The notes: generated by a model not told the origin, from the letters alone. Numbered from the stretch's first letter, positions 34,189 to 45,302 are shown. The stretch: 64,000 nucleotides of DNA from Reticulitermes speratus (GCA_021186555.1 JAJKFL010000042.1:6163781-6227780), one strand, 5' to 3'. Program-made: numbers and translations.

Positions 34189-34367
34189 CATTCGAACTCG
34201 GTTATAACGTCATAAACGGGACAATATGTGTCGTTATAAACGAGTGTTGTTATAACCGTGTAGTGTAACGTTATGGTTAACAGTGAGGAATTAATTGGTA
34301 CCACAGAATATCTGACGCTATAGGCGAGTGTCGTATAAACCGATGTCGTTATAAACGGGTTCGACTG
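34189..34367. mobile_element. Tigger-like MITE, family A, copy 3
   Basis: TA-flanked; starts cattcgaactcggttataac and ends acgggttcgactg, with the same interior as 10052 and 12279. Confidence 0.82.
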
Positions 34368-34540
34368 TATATGGGATCACTTCATTCATTTAGAATATAC
34401 ATTTCCTACCATAAAATTCGTTCAAATCTCAACGGAAAACAACAAGATTTGGTGTTCTCTAGGCGCTTACTACAACCAGCAGTCTGGTAAATTTCTACCA
34501 CCCTACACGACGTCGCGTCCCAGAACACGGTATATATATA

Positions 34541-35067
34541 CAGGGCATACACAAAAGAATGGTGCGGTTTCAAAAGTGTCCAAGTTTCTCATGCGCTACC
34601 AGCAGTTCGCTTCTCATGCTTACTTTCACAGGAATGTACGAGTGCTTCTCAATCGTGTTCTTCCACAGCGCTGGATCGGACGTGCTGCTGCAAATGGAGA
34701 CAACAACCTTCTCCCTTGGCCACCCCGTTCGCCAGATCTTACACCGTGCGATTTCTTTCTTTGGGGGTTCGTTAAAGACAGCGTTTATGTACCACCATTG
34801 CACACGTCCATCCATGAAATTCGTGATCGGATAACGCATGCACTGCAGGCCATTACAGCGGACATGCTACACCGGGTCTGGGATGAGTTTGATTACCGTG
34901 TGGATGTGTGTCGTGTGACCCAGGGTGCACACATTGAAGGATTGTAATTACCAAATGAGAAACTTGGACAGTTGCCGCCTCTGACGGTGTATGTTGTGCC
35001 CGTGTAAGGTGAGAAATACATTTTTTATTCACTTTTGAAACCGCGCCATTCTTTTGTGTATGCCCTG
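34541..35067 (+). mobile_element. Internally deleted mariner-type element (MITE parent type)
   Basis: The terminal repeats cagggcatacacaaaagaat and the inverse (ending gccctg) are the same as in the micro-MITEs, with TA on both sides. A second inner inverted pair, gtccaagtttctcat at 34578-34592 and atgagaaacttggac at 34955-34969, lies just inside. Between them is the C-terminal third of a transposase. It is the only coding-capable relative of the 12 micro-MITEs in this window. Confidence 0.9.
34576..34947 (+). pseudogene. Tc1/mariner-superfamily transposase, C-terminal part
   Basis: The 123-codon open frame starts immediately inside the terminal repeat, so the N-terminal DNA-binding region and the first catalytic acidic residues are missing. 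Residues about 47-65 read PWPPRSPDLTPCDFFLWG. The SPDL-type box holds the third acidic catalytic residue in Tc1/mariner enzymes. The end (IDYRVDVC-like, then GAHIEGL) is also familiar from this insect transposase family. The frame itself is intact, but with one third of the domain it cannot be active. The true start is lost; the first codon here is only where the open frame begins. Confidence 0.85.
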
Positions 35068-35450
35068 TATATGACACAAGTACGTCAGTAACTTACTAAG
35101 TTCTATAACGACAGCTACAGTTATACTAAGACACTAACGCTGATACAATAACATCCACTGAGAGATGCTGCTATCTACAGAATGTTTTGGGCAAATGTGG
35201 ACACTGTAACATCCACTCCAGCATACTTCCACAGCAGCCAAATTCTGCTCCTACTCGTAACTGCTTGCTAACACACACAAATATAGGTCGACAGAAGAGC
35301 AAGGATTTATGACACTGTGGCCAGCTCGTATTATACAGCACAGAGGGTTGGAAAGCAGCGAATTAAGAATTTAAAATGGTGATTACGTAGTGAGCTAAGG
35401 CTTAGCTTAAGCTTGTGTCCTGCTATTCACCTGCAGGACAGGACGAAAGC
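35068..35450. other. Unassigned non-coding stretch
   Basis: No gene or repeat family recognised. Confidence 0.35.
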
Positions 35451-35454
35451 CACA

Positions 35455-35668
35455 AAAATTTCAAGAAATTTTTCTCTTCTCCAAAACGTTCAGACAGGCC
35501 CTGAAGCCCAATCAGCGTCCTATTCAATGGGAACCGGAAATACTTTCAATTGGGGTAAAGCGGCCAGAGCGTGCACCTGCATAGAGTGCTGTGGTTAAGA
35601 ATGAGTGGCGGTATACCTCTGCTCCCTCTATATCCCTTCGTGACGTGCACAAGAACGTTACCTTTATT
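35455..35668 (+). mobile_element. SINE3 body fragment
   Basis: Contains gttcagacaggccctg, cctattcaatgggaaccgg, ggtaaagcggccagagcg and a terminal cgttaccttta, without a tRNA-like head. It lies just upstream of a second, more complete SINE3. Confidence 0.7.
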
Positions 35669-35774
35669 TTTTCCTGGTATTTACTTGTAGGAACAGAGGA
35701 AAGCCACAAAGGTCCGTGTCAGAACAGTCGGTATTATGGCCGACACTCGAACCCAGCACCACCCAACGCAAATC

Positions 35775-36062
35775 GAAAGGCTTATCGGTATAGGGACTAG
35801 GTAACTGACTGGACGGTCCGGGGTTCGATTCCCAGCAGGGTCAAGAGATTTTTCTTTTCTGCAAAACGTCCAGACTGGCCCTAGGGCCAAACCAGCCTCC
35901 TACTCAATGGGTAACCAGGTTTCATCGTGGGGGTAAAGCGGCCGGAGCGTGGTGCTGACCATCCATCTTCTAGAGCCGAGTTGCGAATGCGTTAGGGCTA
36001 TACATCCGTCTCCCCTCAGTCCCTGACCAGGCACGTTACGAAGTGACCTTTACCTTTACCAA
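35775..36062 (+). mobile_element. SINE3, nearly complete
   Basis: The head has tatcggtatagggactaggt and B box ggggttcgattccc. The body has cgtccagactggccct and ggggtaaagcggccggagcg; the 3' end is tgacctttacctttacc. It runs directly into the (ACT)n tract. Confidence 0.85.
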
Positions 36063-36340
<278 letters not shown>

Positions 36341-36344
36341 ACAA

Positions 36345-37370
36345 CAAGCACACGCATCCTCAGTCTGCTCTAGTTTTGTCCGTCCAGTGATTAATATCAG
36401 CTCTTCTTTACATCGGACCCAACTCAGGTGTCTTGCAAAGCTTTCCCCTGAGGATGGAAACAAATCTACCACACGAAACGTTTTGTCCTTTACAGAATAT
36501 CAAAGGACGGACAGATCCACGCGCTAAGTAATACCAAGTGTAACAACCCTGTCGAATTACATTTCCTAACTTGTTCACCTCTGGAAGTAATTTTACGAGA
36601 CCCGACTCCAAACGTCTCACCATTCCCCTCATACACTGCAGTACGCCACAGTGTACGTGGGCCTAATGGGTTGATACTGTAGCATGCACTGTAGTATATG
36701 GCATGCCAGAAGACTAAAAGAATCAGAACTTGCAGCAGAAAATACTGATCGCATCGGATAGGATCGGAACAGGCCGAGGTCACGTCGAGTTGGGGGTGAT
36801 GACCCGCGCAACCGACAGGACGCCGCAGACAACTTTGGCACGATGCCATCTAGCCGGGTACGGGTCATCATAGGAAGCTTAGCACAAGGGTCAAACTGCA
36901 GATTACAAACGGCTCGCTTCAAGAGTTAGCGCTCGTGGAATCGACTTGCTTTTACTGCTGTCAAAGGAACATGAAAGCATGGCCCACTAGATATTTAATT
37001 AAAGACCTGTCAAACGCATTGTTGGTACTCCTGTCCCCTTTTCACTTTAGGTGGCATATACCGTCCCTACAGCGTGACAGCCTCTTGGATTGCATTATAA
37101 GCAACGAACTCGATAGCAAGGACAACAGGGTACGAAATTTAAGCTTCTAAAATCCCAGACTTCTTTCTGCTTAGTGTCTTTATTCCGAGCTGCTGGTACT
37201 CGCAAATAACTCATCCGAGACAATTGTGACAGTTACATAATTTAGGTTCTTCCCTTTTCTCCGTTCCGCCCGAAGACGGAAACTCTGTGGGTTTTTAGAC
37301 TGAGCCAATCAGGTGGGCACCCAGAATTTTTCAATTCCGGGGGGGGGGGGGGGGCTGACCATGAGGCTAT
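36345..37370. other. No gene recognised; weak GAAACGT motif near 36436-36490
   Basis: cccctgaggatggaaac followed by cacacgaaacgttttgtcc resembles a decayed member of the hammerhead-like family. Overlapping minus-strand frames (36408-36922) show no recognisable domain. Confidence 0.35.
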
Positions 37371-37375
37371 ATATA

Positions 37376-37453
37376 CAGTGTATACACAAAAGAATGGTGC
37401 GGTTTCAATAGTGAATACTATTGAAACCGCACCATTATTTTGTGTATGCCCTG
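37376..37453. mobile_element. Mariner micro-MITE copy 6
   Basis: Starts cagtgtatacacaaaagaat after TA and ends gccctg. The right flank is tt rather than ta. The centre is caatagtgaatactattg. Confidence 0.92.
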
Positions 37454-37609
37454 TTTATATAACTTATGTTAGATTTTAAAAATTGTACTATAAAAATCAT
37501 GTCATAAGTATAATTGTAACATAACACAGTCTGCAACTGTATTTACGTATATACAAATACATGTTCCATGACTAAATAACAGTACCCTGTCGTCTTTTTT
37601 TTTTATGTA

Positions 37610-37905
37610 AAACGTCTTACATTTCGGTACACAAAGGTGGGTCACCTCGGCGCTCGCGGTGTCAGACTTTAGCGTTACCTACGTTTCTTCACAGTGCTCC
37701 GCGCCTACTTCGACTACAGCAGTGAACGATACATAGTTTGAAAGGTAAGCAATATGCCTACACGATAAAAAAAAAAGAATCATCGAAAAATCTTGAAATC
37801 TGCCAAAATGGCGGCCATGTCAAAATCACCTACGATTTTCACACTCTCACCATCTAACGTCTTACATTTCGGTACACATAGGTGGGTCACCTCGGCGCTG
37901 TTTTT
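37610..37905. repeat. 45-bp direct duplication, 246 bp apart
   Basis: acgtcttacatttcggtaca followed by ggtgggtcacctcggcgct occurs at about 37610-37655 and again at 37857-37901, with one or two differences. Confidence 0.85.
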
Positions 37906-37918
37906 TTACAGGTTCACG

Positions 37919-38035
37919 ATGCCGAGACTAACTAACGCACAAAAGCAAGAAAACTACCGAAAACGGAAGAAGGAGGCAGAGGAGGGTTCACGGAGGCCGA
38001 AAAAAAGATCGTCAACATTCAACTTGTCGGCGTGA
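37919..38035 (+). CDS. Possible small basic protein or exon (unrecognised)
   Basis: A frame of 38 codons starting at ATG 37919 and reading MPRLTNAQKQENYRKRKKEA, then a basic RRPKKRSS stretch, to a stop. The NAQ/ER..NYR.RKK style of repeat is familiar from basic N-terminal segments of some transposon-encoded proteins. An acceptor-like tttttttacag ends seven bases before the start of the ATG, so it might be the start of an exon. The frame also stays open upstream to 37793. There is no downstream support, and the 45-bp duplication overlaps the region just upstream. It could equally be chance. Confidence 0.25.
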   Translation: MPRLTNAQKQENYRKRKKEAEEGSRRPKKRSSTFNLSA

Positions 38036-38039
38036 TGTT

Positions 38040-39140
38040 TTACGTACAATTTGCGGTTCAGTCGTAGCTTGAAACACCGAAGATTTTTTTTAATTTTAGA
38101 TCATTCAAAATTCTATTGTATTAGTCATCAGCTGATTTCGGCTGAAGGATAAGTCACGTAAAAGGTGTGATGTCATCGTATCTACAAAATCTGTTTTTTT
38201 TTTATTTCGGTTTTGGGGGGGGGGGGGTTTGGAGGGGCTGCAGCCCGGCAGCCCTCCCTTGGGTGCCCCTGGAGCCAATTGAGAATATCCAGTTTCGGTT
38301 ATGTACAGCGTTTGTCTACATAATAATTGGTACAAATGTTTAAACTGTGCATTATTAGCCGAATAACGCGTAAAGCTGAGTTAATAGCCTATCACTAAGT
38401 CACGATGGCTACTATACACACAACCTATTTTAAATTTCAAAACTCTGCATTTTACGACAGAGAAACAAACTGTTCTCTGTGTGGTACGAATTTAAATTTT
38501 AAATACAATTCAATTCATTTGAACCTTCAAATCAGCGTGAATCCACTGATGTACCAAACTGAAACAGGACTTTCTGACGCTGACCATAATTCTTTTCTGT
38601 GTCTGGCTTTAGTTCCAGCTTGTAATCAATTTGTAGTGGTTTCGCTGGGATCGAGATCACCACTGCCAACACCGGTCGGTTGCTACTAATCTCGGGTTTT
38701 CTGTGTCTCCCTGCCAACTCAGTTTATGGCGCAGTGGGGCCAATATACTGCGGTTACCTGCAGGCAGTAAGCACGAGTCTGTGTGTATTTAACAACATAG
38801 CTACTGGTCTCTCCCCTTCTAGGCCTTTTCCATATCCAGCCTACCGTCGGAATTACATAAGCAAGGCAAAGGAAGAAACCGGGATTGAGAGAGGGAAAAT
38901 TATCAAATACCAGCTTAACCGAAGGTAAAGGTGGAGCAAGTGTTTGTGGTTGCGTTTGGTCACAGGGAAGTGATGTGTACGAAAGGGGGAGAGAGAGAGA
39001 AAAGAGAGGGAAAGTATATGTAATTCGGAGTGCAGTAGTTGGCGAAACCTCTCTCGGAACATTCCATGCAGATGTTCGGAATACACTGTACTATAATGCG
39101 AGGAAGTTTTGAAGTTTTAGGGACTTCGAAGTTTGTTAAC
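38040..39140. other. No gene recognised
   Basis: Poly(G) near 38215, and short overlapping frames on both strands (38405-38717 and 38853-39112) without domains. A gagaga-rich piece lies at 38990-39010. Confidence 0.35.
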
Positions 39141-39149
39141 TGGACTTGG

Positions 39150-39345
39150 TTCCTGCCTCTTGACCGTAGTGTTAAGTTTGTTTAATGTGACGAAGTTTAT
39201 ATACCTTCGAAACACACTTGTTACTTCTGCTTTAACATTATGAACAAAAGCTCTACGTTCGGCCCACACAGTGTATTTATGCGTTTCGAACAGTTCCCAC
39301 AACAAACAACGAGTATTTCCCTAAACAACATTTACTGGTAGTCTT
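39150..39345 (-). repeat. Diverged piggyBac-like MITE unit
   Basis: The minus-strand family order is visible: ttctgctttaacattatg, agctctacgttcggcccaca, cagtgtatttatgcgtttcg and acaaacaacgagtatttc. Confidence 0.6.
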
Positions 39346-39364
39346 TATACGTTTGTGCCACTCA

Positions 39365-39520
<156 letters not shown>

Positions 39521-39525
39521 CTATA

Positions 39526-39602
39526 CAGGGTATACACAAAAGAATGGTGCGGTTTCAATAGTGAATGTTATTGAAACCGCACCATTCTTTTTGTATGCCC
39601 TG
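39526..39602. mobile_element. Mariner micro-MITE copy 7
   Basis: Ends cagggtatacacaaaagaat and the inverse of cagggcatac, TA-flanked, with centre caatagtgaatgttattg. Confidence 0.92.
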
Positions 39603-39944
39603 TATTTGAAGATGCGTCAACTTGTACTGAGTGAAGCGATCGAGCTGAAACTTGTAACACTGTGACAGGACAGATCATGTTCCATAGCCATATATTTGTT
39701 TCATCCCCCCACTCTTGGTTCCAGAGCTATAGGGTTAGTCTCGTTTTTTTTTTTGTGCAGACCATGTAGTCGATGACATGGTGTGTTTTTCTGTGAAATG
39801 CTGAATTTCTCAACACTATTCACATGAATTTTAGTCCTTAAGGCCTGCCAGCAAGTTTGCCTATTTTACTTAAATAATTTAATTCGATATTTACGCCGCA
39901 GATATTAATCCAATGAAACTGTAAAGAAAGTGATAAGCTATTCC
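39603..39944. other. Unassigned non-coding stretch
   Basis: No gene or repeat family recognised. Confidence 0.35.
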
Positions 39945-39947
39945 ATT

Positions 39948-40515
39948 ACAGGCCTGAACAGGATCTTAGGGTTCCAGGAGGTTGAGGCTCCCAGAATTTC
40001 TAGACAATCGGCACATGAAGGTGGTAAGGTTGTCAGCCCTAGCACCGGCCGTCTTTAGAAGCTGGGTCGACCCCAGGTGTATATTAATGTGGTTTTTCAG
40101 AGACGGGGAGAACGGATTCGTGAGTAATCGGTGATAGTTTGTTTGTGCCACCCTTTTAAACCACTCAATCGAGCAGAGCCCATCTTCAGAAGCTAGAGTA
40201 CCACATCTAGTCGAGAAATTCCCTGCATTTTATGAAACCCGAAAGTTCATCACAGTGTTTACAACAGTCTGCACACCCTGTACGTATCCTGAGCCGCATA
40301 AATCCAATCCACATCCCCTCCCACACTCTATCTTTACGATCCATTTTTAAGGGCGTTCGCAAAAATTGCGAAAACCCGACTATTAGATTCGTAACGTCCG
40401 TCCGTCCGTTCGCATGGAACAACAAAAATTAAGTCAATGACCCCAATGGGAATCAAACCCGCGACCTTCCCGCTTGTAGCGCAGTGCCTCAACCAACTGA
40501 GCCACCACCACCATC
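39948..40515 (-). mobile_element. SINE2 split by the 347-bp module
   Basis: The 3' half (39948-40076) ends at gggtcgaccccagg; the 5' head resumes at about 40426 with aaattaagtcaatgacccc and agcgcagtgcctcaaccaac. About 36 bases expected at the junction are missing, so the module replaced SINE sequence and was not simply inserted. Confidence 0.8.
40077..40424. repeat. Second copy of the 347-bp module
   Basis: Nearly identical to 31467-31813, including the same LINE1 tail and the start of the inverted-duplication arm. No TSD. Confidence 0.88.
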
Positions 40516-40519
40516 TGGC

Positions 40520-40965
40520 AAGGCGCTCAGCACGAAACGCGAAAGATCTTACCCACGTCTACACCTCATCGTTATCGATTCTTTCTTCTCTTTAAAGAGC
40601 CTCCATTAATTCTCACATTCGGTGTGGCAATAAAACTATTAGCAAATAATTTAATTTCCTAACAAACAACAACTAAACGAATTCCACCAGAGATAACGAT
40701 CACGGTGCTCTGCCAACGACACCGACTGTTTGCAGCAACCATAACAGAAATCGTCAACACAATGAAAACTTCGGAGATTTTAGAATTTGGAATTCAAAGT
40801 ATCCCATGTCTGTCAAGAGAATACGCTTTACCAACGTGCCTCAGTCAAATGTCCCCGCCCACTAACAACGGCTGTGATTGGCCAGTCTTGTTACCCTTCC
40901 TTTACAACACATCCACATTATATACATACTCACTTCTACCCTGAAGATGGCGGCAGAATGTTACT
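40520..40965. other. Unassigned non-coding stretch
   Basis: No gene recognised; frames at 40705-41065 overlap each other and run into the SINE3. Confidence 0.35.
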
Positions 40966-40968
40966 GAT

Positions 40969-41258
40969 AAAGGTAAAGGTAAAGTTCTCCCTACAACAGG
41001 CCACGAAGGCCCAGAGGGGGAGTAGAGGTATAGTCTACTCTTTCTTTAACCTCGGCGCTAGATGAGGGTGGGTGGTCAACTCCACGCCCCGGCCGCTTTA
41101 CCCCCACGAAAGAGACCCGGTACCCATTGTATAGGAGGCTGGGTGGGCCCCAGGGCCGGTCTGGAACGGCTGCGAAAAATCTCGCCCCCACCGGGATTCG
41201 ATCCCCTGACCGTCCAGCCCGTAGAGAGTCGCTATACCGACTGAGCTATCGCGGGCCC
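40969..41258 (-). mobile_element. SINE3, complete head
   Basis: On the minus strand the head reads gcgatagctcagtcggtata, then gggatcgaatcccggtgggg. The body is shared with 5898-6154 and 56806-57088. A ggtaaa repeat tail lies at the left end. Confidence 0.88.
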
Positions 41259-41264
41259 ACGCCA

Positions 41265-41735
41265 TCTACAAGACCATACTTTAAATGTTTTGAGTTCATG
41301 AAACTCAGGGGGAAATAAATTATACAAAGTCAGTTAGTAGCATAATATAATTAGGCTATACCGTACATGGTATTTTAAATTTCGCAGAAATTAAAATAAT
41401 AGTCCTCAAAAATTAAAATCCTATAACGAAAAGGTGTGTGCATATACTTGATAACAGCTTAATATTTTGTGACTCTGAAGACACAGAAGCCATCAATAAG
41501 CGAAATACAGACCCTATATTCAACAGTGTACTGGTATTTGTTCTTATGAATTAAATCCAATGTCAAAATCTACAATGCAATATTATAAGACAATTACAGT
41601 TTCTACTTTCACAAACAGTATGGTCACTTTCCGATAAACACACTACAAACAGAAACCTAACCTTTTAAAAAAAAAAAAAAAAAACAGAGAGAACATCAAA
41701 ACATGGCGAGGTATTTTCAAATGCCTGTGTTTATC
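41265..41735. other. Unassigned non-coding stretch
   Basis: A/T-rich with a poly(A) run at 41667-41684. If the exon at 41752-41950 is real, this would be the start of its downstream intron (minus strand). Confidence 0.35.
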
Positions 41736-41751
41736 GACGTGTTAAACTTAC

Positions 41752-41950
41752 AGAACTGGTTCTGCTAACACGACTTCTAACGAGCCGGAAAATTAATTTT
41801 TGTAAAAACATAACTGGATATGTAATCCCTGTGAACTCAATACCATTCGCAGAAAAATAAACAAAGGTTTCCATAACTACAGGCAATGTTTCTTCAATGA
41901 CGTCTCCCACAGCAGTTGCGATTTCTGGACTTTCCATTCTTCAACGCTTC
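41752..41950 (-). CDS. Candidate host exon (unrecognised protein)
   Basis: On the minus strand a polypyrimidine acceptor, aaattttttacag, precedes gaagcgttgaagaATGG. The frame then stays open for 62 codons (MESPEIATAVGDVIEETLP, later FSANGIEFTGITYPVMF) up to a consensus donor, agttct followed by gtaagttt. The exon would be 199 bp, with the ATG at 41937 and an in-frame stop just before it, so it would be a first coding exon with spliced 5' UTR. I do not recognise the protein. No flanking repeat family covers it. Without a partner exon in view it remains a candidate. Confidence 0.35.
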
Positions 41951-41954
41951 CTGT

Positions 41955-42420
41955 AAAAAATTTCGCATATGGCTGGCACAGCAGAATATAACTTACGAGA
42001 TTACAGTCTATGAAAATTCGGCGGAAGCAACACGGCAACAAGAACGACTGCATATAAATTTTAGAAGAAACTCTGCGTCATAAAGTTACCGTTAGGAGAG
42101 ATTTGGGATGCTCATGAACAGGGTAAAGGGATAAATTTTATCCTCCGTATACGAGCTACTTTATTTTCACGCCTGTTAACAAAATAAAACACTTCTTTAA
42201 CAAAGAAAACAACACCCGGGGTCATAAATAGTGGAGCTATACATCTACTCCCCCCATATACCTTCATAGCGTGCAGATGGACGACTATATCTTGACATTT
42301 AATTTTTTTAACATTAAGATTTTAAATCGTGCAGCTTGGAAGGCAGACACGACGTTTCGGAGGAAGCAGGCGCTTCCTTACTCAAGAAACAAAATAAACC
42401 GCGAGGGAAAAGATATCTGA
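41955..42420. other. No gene recognised; SINE3 scrap
   Basis: About 42225-42290 contains ggagctatacatctactccc and ttcatagcgtgcag, a short SINE3 3' piece. cacgacgtttcggaggaagc near 42348 is an isolated GAAACGT-class block. Confidence 0.4.
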
Positions 42421-42423
42421 AGC

Positions 42424-42855
42424 AGTGTTTCTTAATATTTCCGGTACCGCAGCCCGCTTACAAAGCCTCACTAATTCTGCGGAACCCCCCCCCCCCAAAA
42501 AAAAATTATCTCTGTTCGCGGACACATTTCAATTCCGAATAATTATAAACAAAACATACTTTAAAAACTATAAAAAAAATTATTAACGCAAATTTCAAAA
42601 TTAATTTCAGAACTATGATTATCCAAGCAGTAATTGCATTAGAACTATGATCAGAAAAACCCATAAAATAAAAAAAAACTCCACATATTCAGCACAACCT
42701 ACACTGTGTTATACCAATATTCCAGACAAAAAGATTTTGTAGAAAATACTAAACATTTTCAACAAAATATATATTTTTTTTCCTTTCTAACTTACAATAG
42801 GAAGACAAAAGTAACGTCGCGGACACCCCATGGACCACATTTTGAAAACAATGAT
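42424..42855. mobile_element. Possible hAT-like relic
   Basis: The left end cagtgtttcttaatatttcc resembles that of 27549, and the interior repeats gcggaaccccc and gcggacaccccatgg. The right end (tttgaaaacaatg) is only loosely inverted. A poly(C) run lies inside. Confidence 0.3.
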
Positions 42856-43535
42856 TGTTCGAAATAATTAATAATAATAATAATAATAATAACTCAATTC
42901 ATATTTATTAACACGTTTAATCAACAGTCAAATGGACTATAACAGAAACAGCACAACACACAAATACAATAACAAAGAGCAACAAACAAGACACAAAAAA
43001 TAATACATAAACAATCCACTAGGACACGTTATAACATTAAACTAATAACAATATCAAACGTGACTAAGTGTGTAATTCGCGTTCTGAAGACGTCAATATT
43101 TTTGACAGTTCTTAAAGGATGGACCAATATGAGGCAAAGGAAAGTCACGGAGGTTCCGAGTGTGAAGTCGAAGACCATGGAAGAGGAACAAGATTTAGAA
43201 CCCCCCCCCCCCCCCCCAAAAAAGAAAAAAACACTAACAACAAAAACTGCGTCACGTTGATGTCTTCTCTCACGTAAAGTGCGTAAATTAATTGAAGGGC
43301 ATTAGCATAACTATAGCCAGTACTGTCTGGGGAAATGAAACTGGTTTTTTGGCATCAGTAGAGGTAAATAACAACAATAGTGATGATGATGACGATAAAA
43401 ATAATAACAATAATAATAATACAACCTGCTACGTTGTATCAACTAAAAGACAACAAACTGACAACAGTCACATGACCTGAGCAACTGTCGCGACTTTTAA
43501 ATTTCGAAATCACTCCACAATAAACAGGGTGTTTC
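42856..43535. other. Unassigned; A/T-rich with microsatellites
   Basis: (AAT)n tracts at about 42868-42890 and 43395-43420, and poly(C)/poly(A) at 43201-43230. No gene recognised. Confidence 0.4.
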
Positions 43536-43537
43536 TT

Positions 43538-44215
43538 TGATTTCAGGCTTTCGTCGCGATATTGATGAGATCTGCGCTCTTCTGGGGTATTACGCAGCGT
43601 CGAATGGTAATCCTTTACCGACGTTTCGGGACGTGTCGGTCCCATCTTCAAGGGTCAACAAGTCCAAGAAGAAAAGAAAGCCGACAAATCGGTGCGCGAT
43701 ATATACAGAGTATACACAAAAGAATGGTGCGGTTTATATGTATATATACATATAAAACGCACCATTCTTTTGTGTATACCCTGTATATATAGGGGAAGGT
43801 GTGGGCGGTGACTGGTAATCAGTGGCGTGAAGAAAGACAGTGTTTAAGCGGTGTGGGTGTTATTCCTACTTATTTGTTTTATAACTTTCCTAATTTATTT
43901 ATTTTAATATTTGTCTTCCTTTCTTAAATTTATTCCATATATATTCCCCTTTAGTCTCATCTTCCTGCACTGTGTAGCTACTTAACCGTCTCCTTCCCCA
44001 CGATGCTTAAACCCTATTGGCTGTCATCATGCTACTGATTACCAATCACCGCCCAGACTTTCCCTTATATATATATGGCACACCGACTTGCCGACTTTCT
44101 TTTCTTCTTGAAATTATTGACCCTTGACGATGGGACCGACACGTTGTCCCGAAACGTCTGTAAAGGATTACCACTCGACGCTGCCTAATACCCCAGAAGA
44201 GGGCAGGTGTTTCTT
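43538..44215. repeat. Long fold-back with opposed GAAACGT cores
   Basis: Nested inverted blocks run from gctcttctggggtatta (43576) and its inverse (about 44190) through ggtaatcctttaccgacgtt, gaagaaaagaaagccgac and ggcggtgactggtaatcag. Minus-strand core at 43612-43655 and plus-strand core at 44120-44168: CCTT-GACGA-T-GGGAC...GTCCC-GAAAC-GTCT-GTA-AAGG. A micro-MITE (43706-43783) sits in the left arm only, so it arrived after the palindrome formed. Confidence 0.8.
43706..43783. mobile_element. Mariner micro-MITE copy 8
   Basis: Ends cagagtatacacaaaagaat and the inverse ending accctg, TA-flanked, with a (TA)-rich palindromic centre. Confidence 0.9.
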
Positions 44216-44798
44216 TAATCGCCGCACAGAGGACTGCCGTGCGTGAGGCGTCATCAGTTCGCCACGCAGCAACTATGTCGTCCGCTCTACGGCGAGTAGT
44301 CCGGCGATAAAGAAATACTCTGTGTGCAGAATGATCAAATGTATAAATACACTGCGACTGGAAAGATGTCTTTAAGAGTGGATGTTGGAGGATGAAGAAT
44401 GATAAGTAAAAACGGTATTTTGTGCGTAGTTATTCTTGTAGAAGAGAAACGTAAAGAGTAGGTCTGAAGCATAACTGTGTGACAGTGTGGGAGGAAGAAT
44501 ACAAAGGGAAATGGTTAGGTAAAGGAAACCACATAAAGAAACCAAACGGGCAAAAGTAATTTGTGTCAGGATTGGGGAAAGACGTCAGTCTCACATAAAG
44601 AAAATGTCACAAAGGTAGTGTTCCGTGACAACAGTGGACGGACACATGGCGATTGTCCGACGAGACAGCAGATGCATTAATATATGCGGGACAGAAAATG
44701 TTGGGGGGGAAAAAACTGTTCCATTGAATTTTTTTCCGATTACACTGAAAATGTAGAAAGGCATAAAAAAAAGCCACACAGGAGATAATCTTTCGTTT
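44216..44798. other. Unassigned non-coding stretch
   Basis: No gene or repeat family recognised. Confidence 0.35.
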
Positions 44799-44810
44799 AA
44801 TATTCACTGA

Positions 44811-45175
44811 TCTGCCTCGGTGGACTAGTGGTTAGCGTGCTCGCCACTGGGCCCAAGGTTCGATCCCGGCCGAGGTAGATAAAAATCCGTAGCACAACTT
44901 CCTTCGGAGGGGAAGTAAAGCCGTCGGTCCCATGTCGTAGATTTACGGCATGTAAAAGAACCTTACGGGCATGAATTGAGATGTTTCGTAAGCAAAATTT
45001 AGCGGCCATTTCTCACCCGAGTCTCCTGATCGGCTGCTAGAGGGCTCTAGCGGTCCTATCAGGATGGCGGAAGGCAACGGGAAACCACCACTGGTAAATT
45101 CTCCCATGACAACCTATGGCTTCGTGCCAGTAGGGTCACGACACTGAGAAATGAGTATAAACGACTACAACAAAA
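44811..45175 (+). mobile_element. SINE4, complete, with 12-bp TSD
   Basis: Flanked by aatattcactga at 44799-44810 and 45176-45187. The tRNA-like head has A-box-like tagtggttagcg (44826-44837) and B box ggttcgatcc (44857-44866). The body has acttccttcggaggggaagt, gtaaaagaaccttacgggca and aacgggaaaccaccactggt, with an A-rich tail. Its 3' third differs from the copy at 13233, so SINE4 has at least two tail types. Confidence 0.92.
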
Positions 45176-45302
45176 AATATTCACTGAAAGAAATGTTTAC
45201 GGAAATAATAACTGACGTAATTCATCCAACTGCGTTACGTTTACAAAGAGACCAATAAATATCTGTCAAACACAAACACTTGTTTATTAAAAATCTTTTT
45301 GC

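Noticed and set aside
36629..36922. 97-codon minus-strand frame
   Set aside because: Overlaps another similar-length frame on the same strand, no domain, no splice-site support.
41190..41258. tRNA-like sequence with A and B boxes
   Set aside because: It is the head of a SINE3 copy followed by the SINE body, not a free-standing tRNA gene. The same applies to the heads at 13233, 18894, 25134, 44811, 56806, 57533 and 62243.
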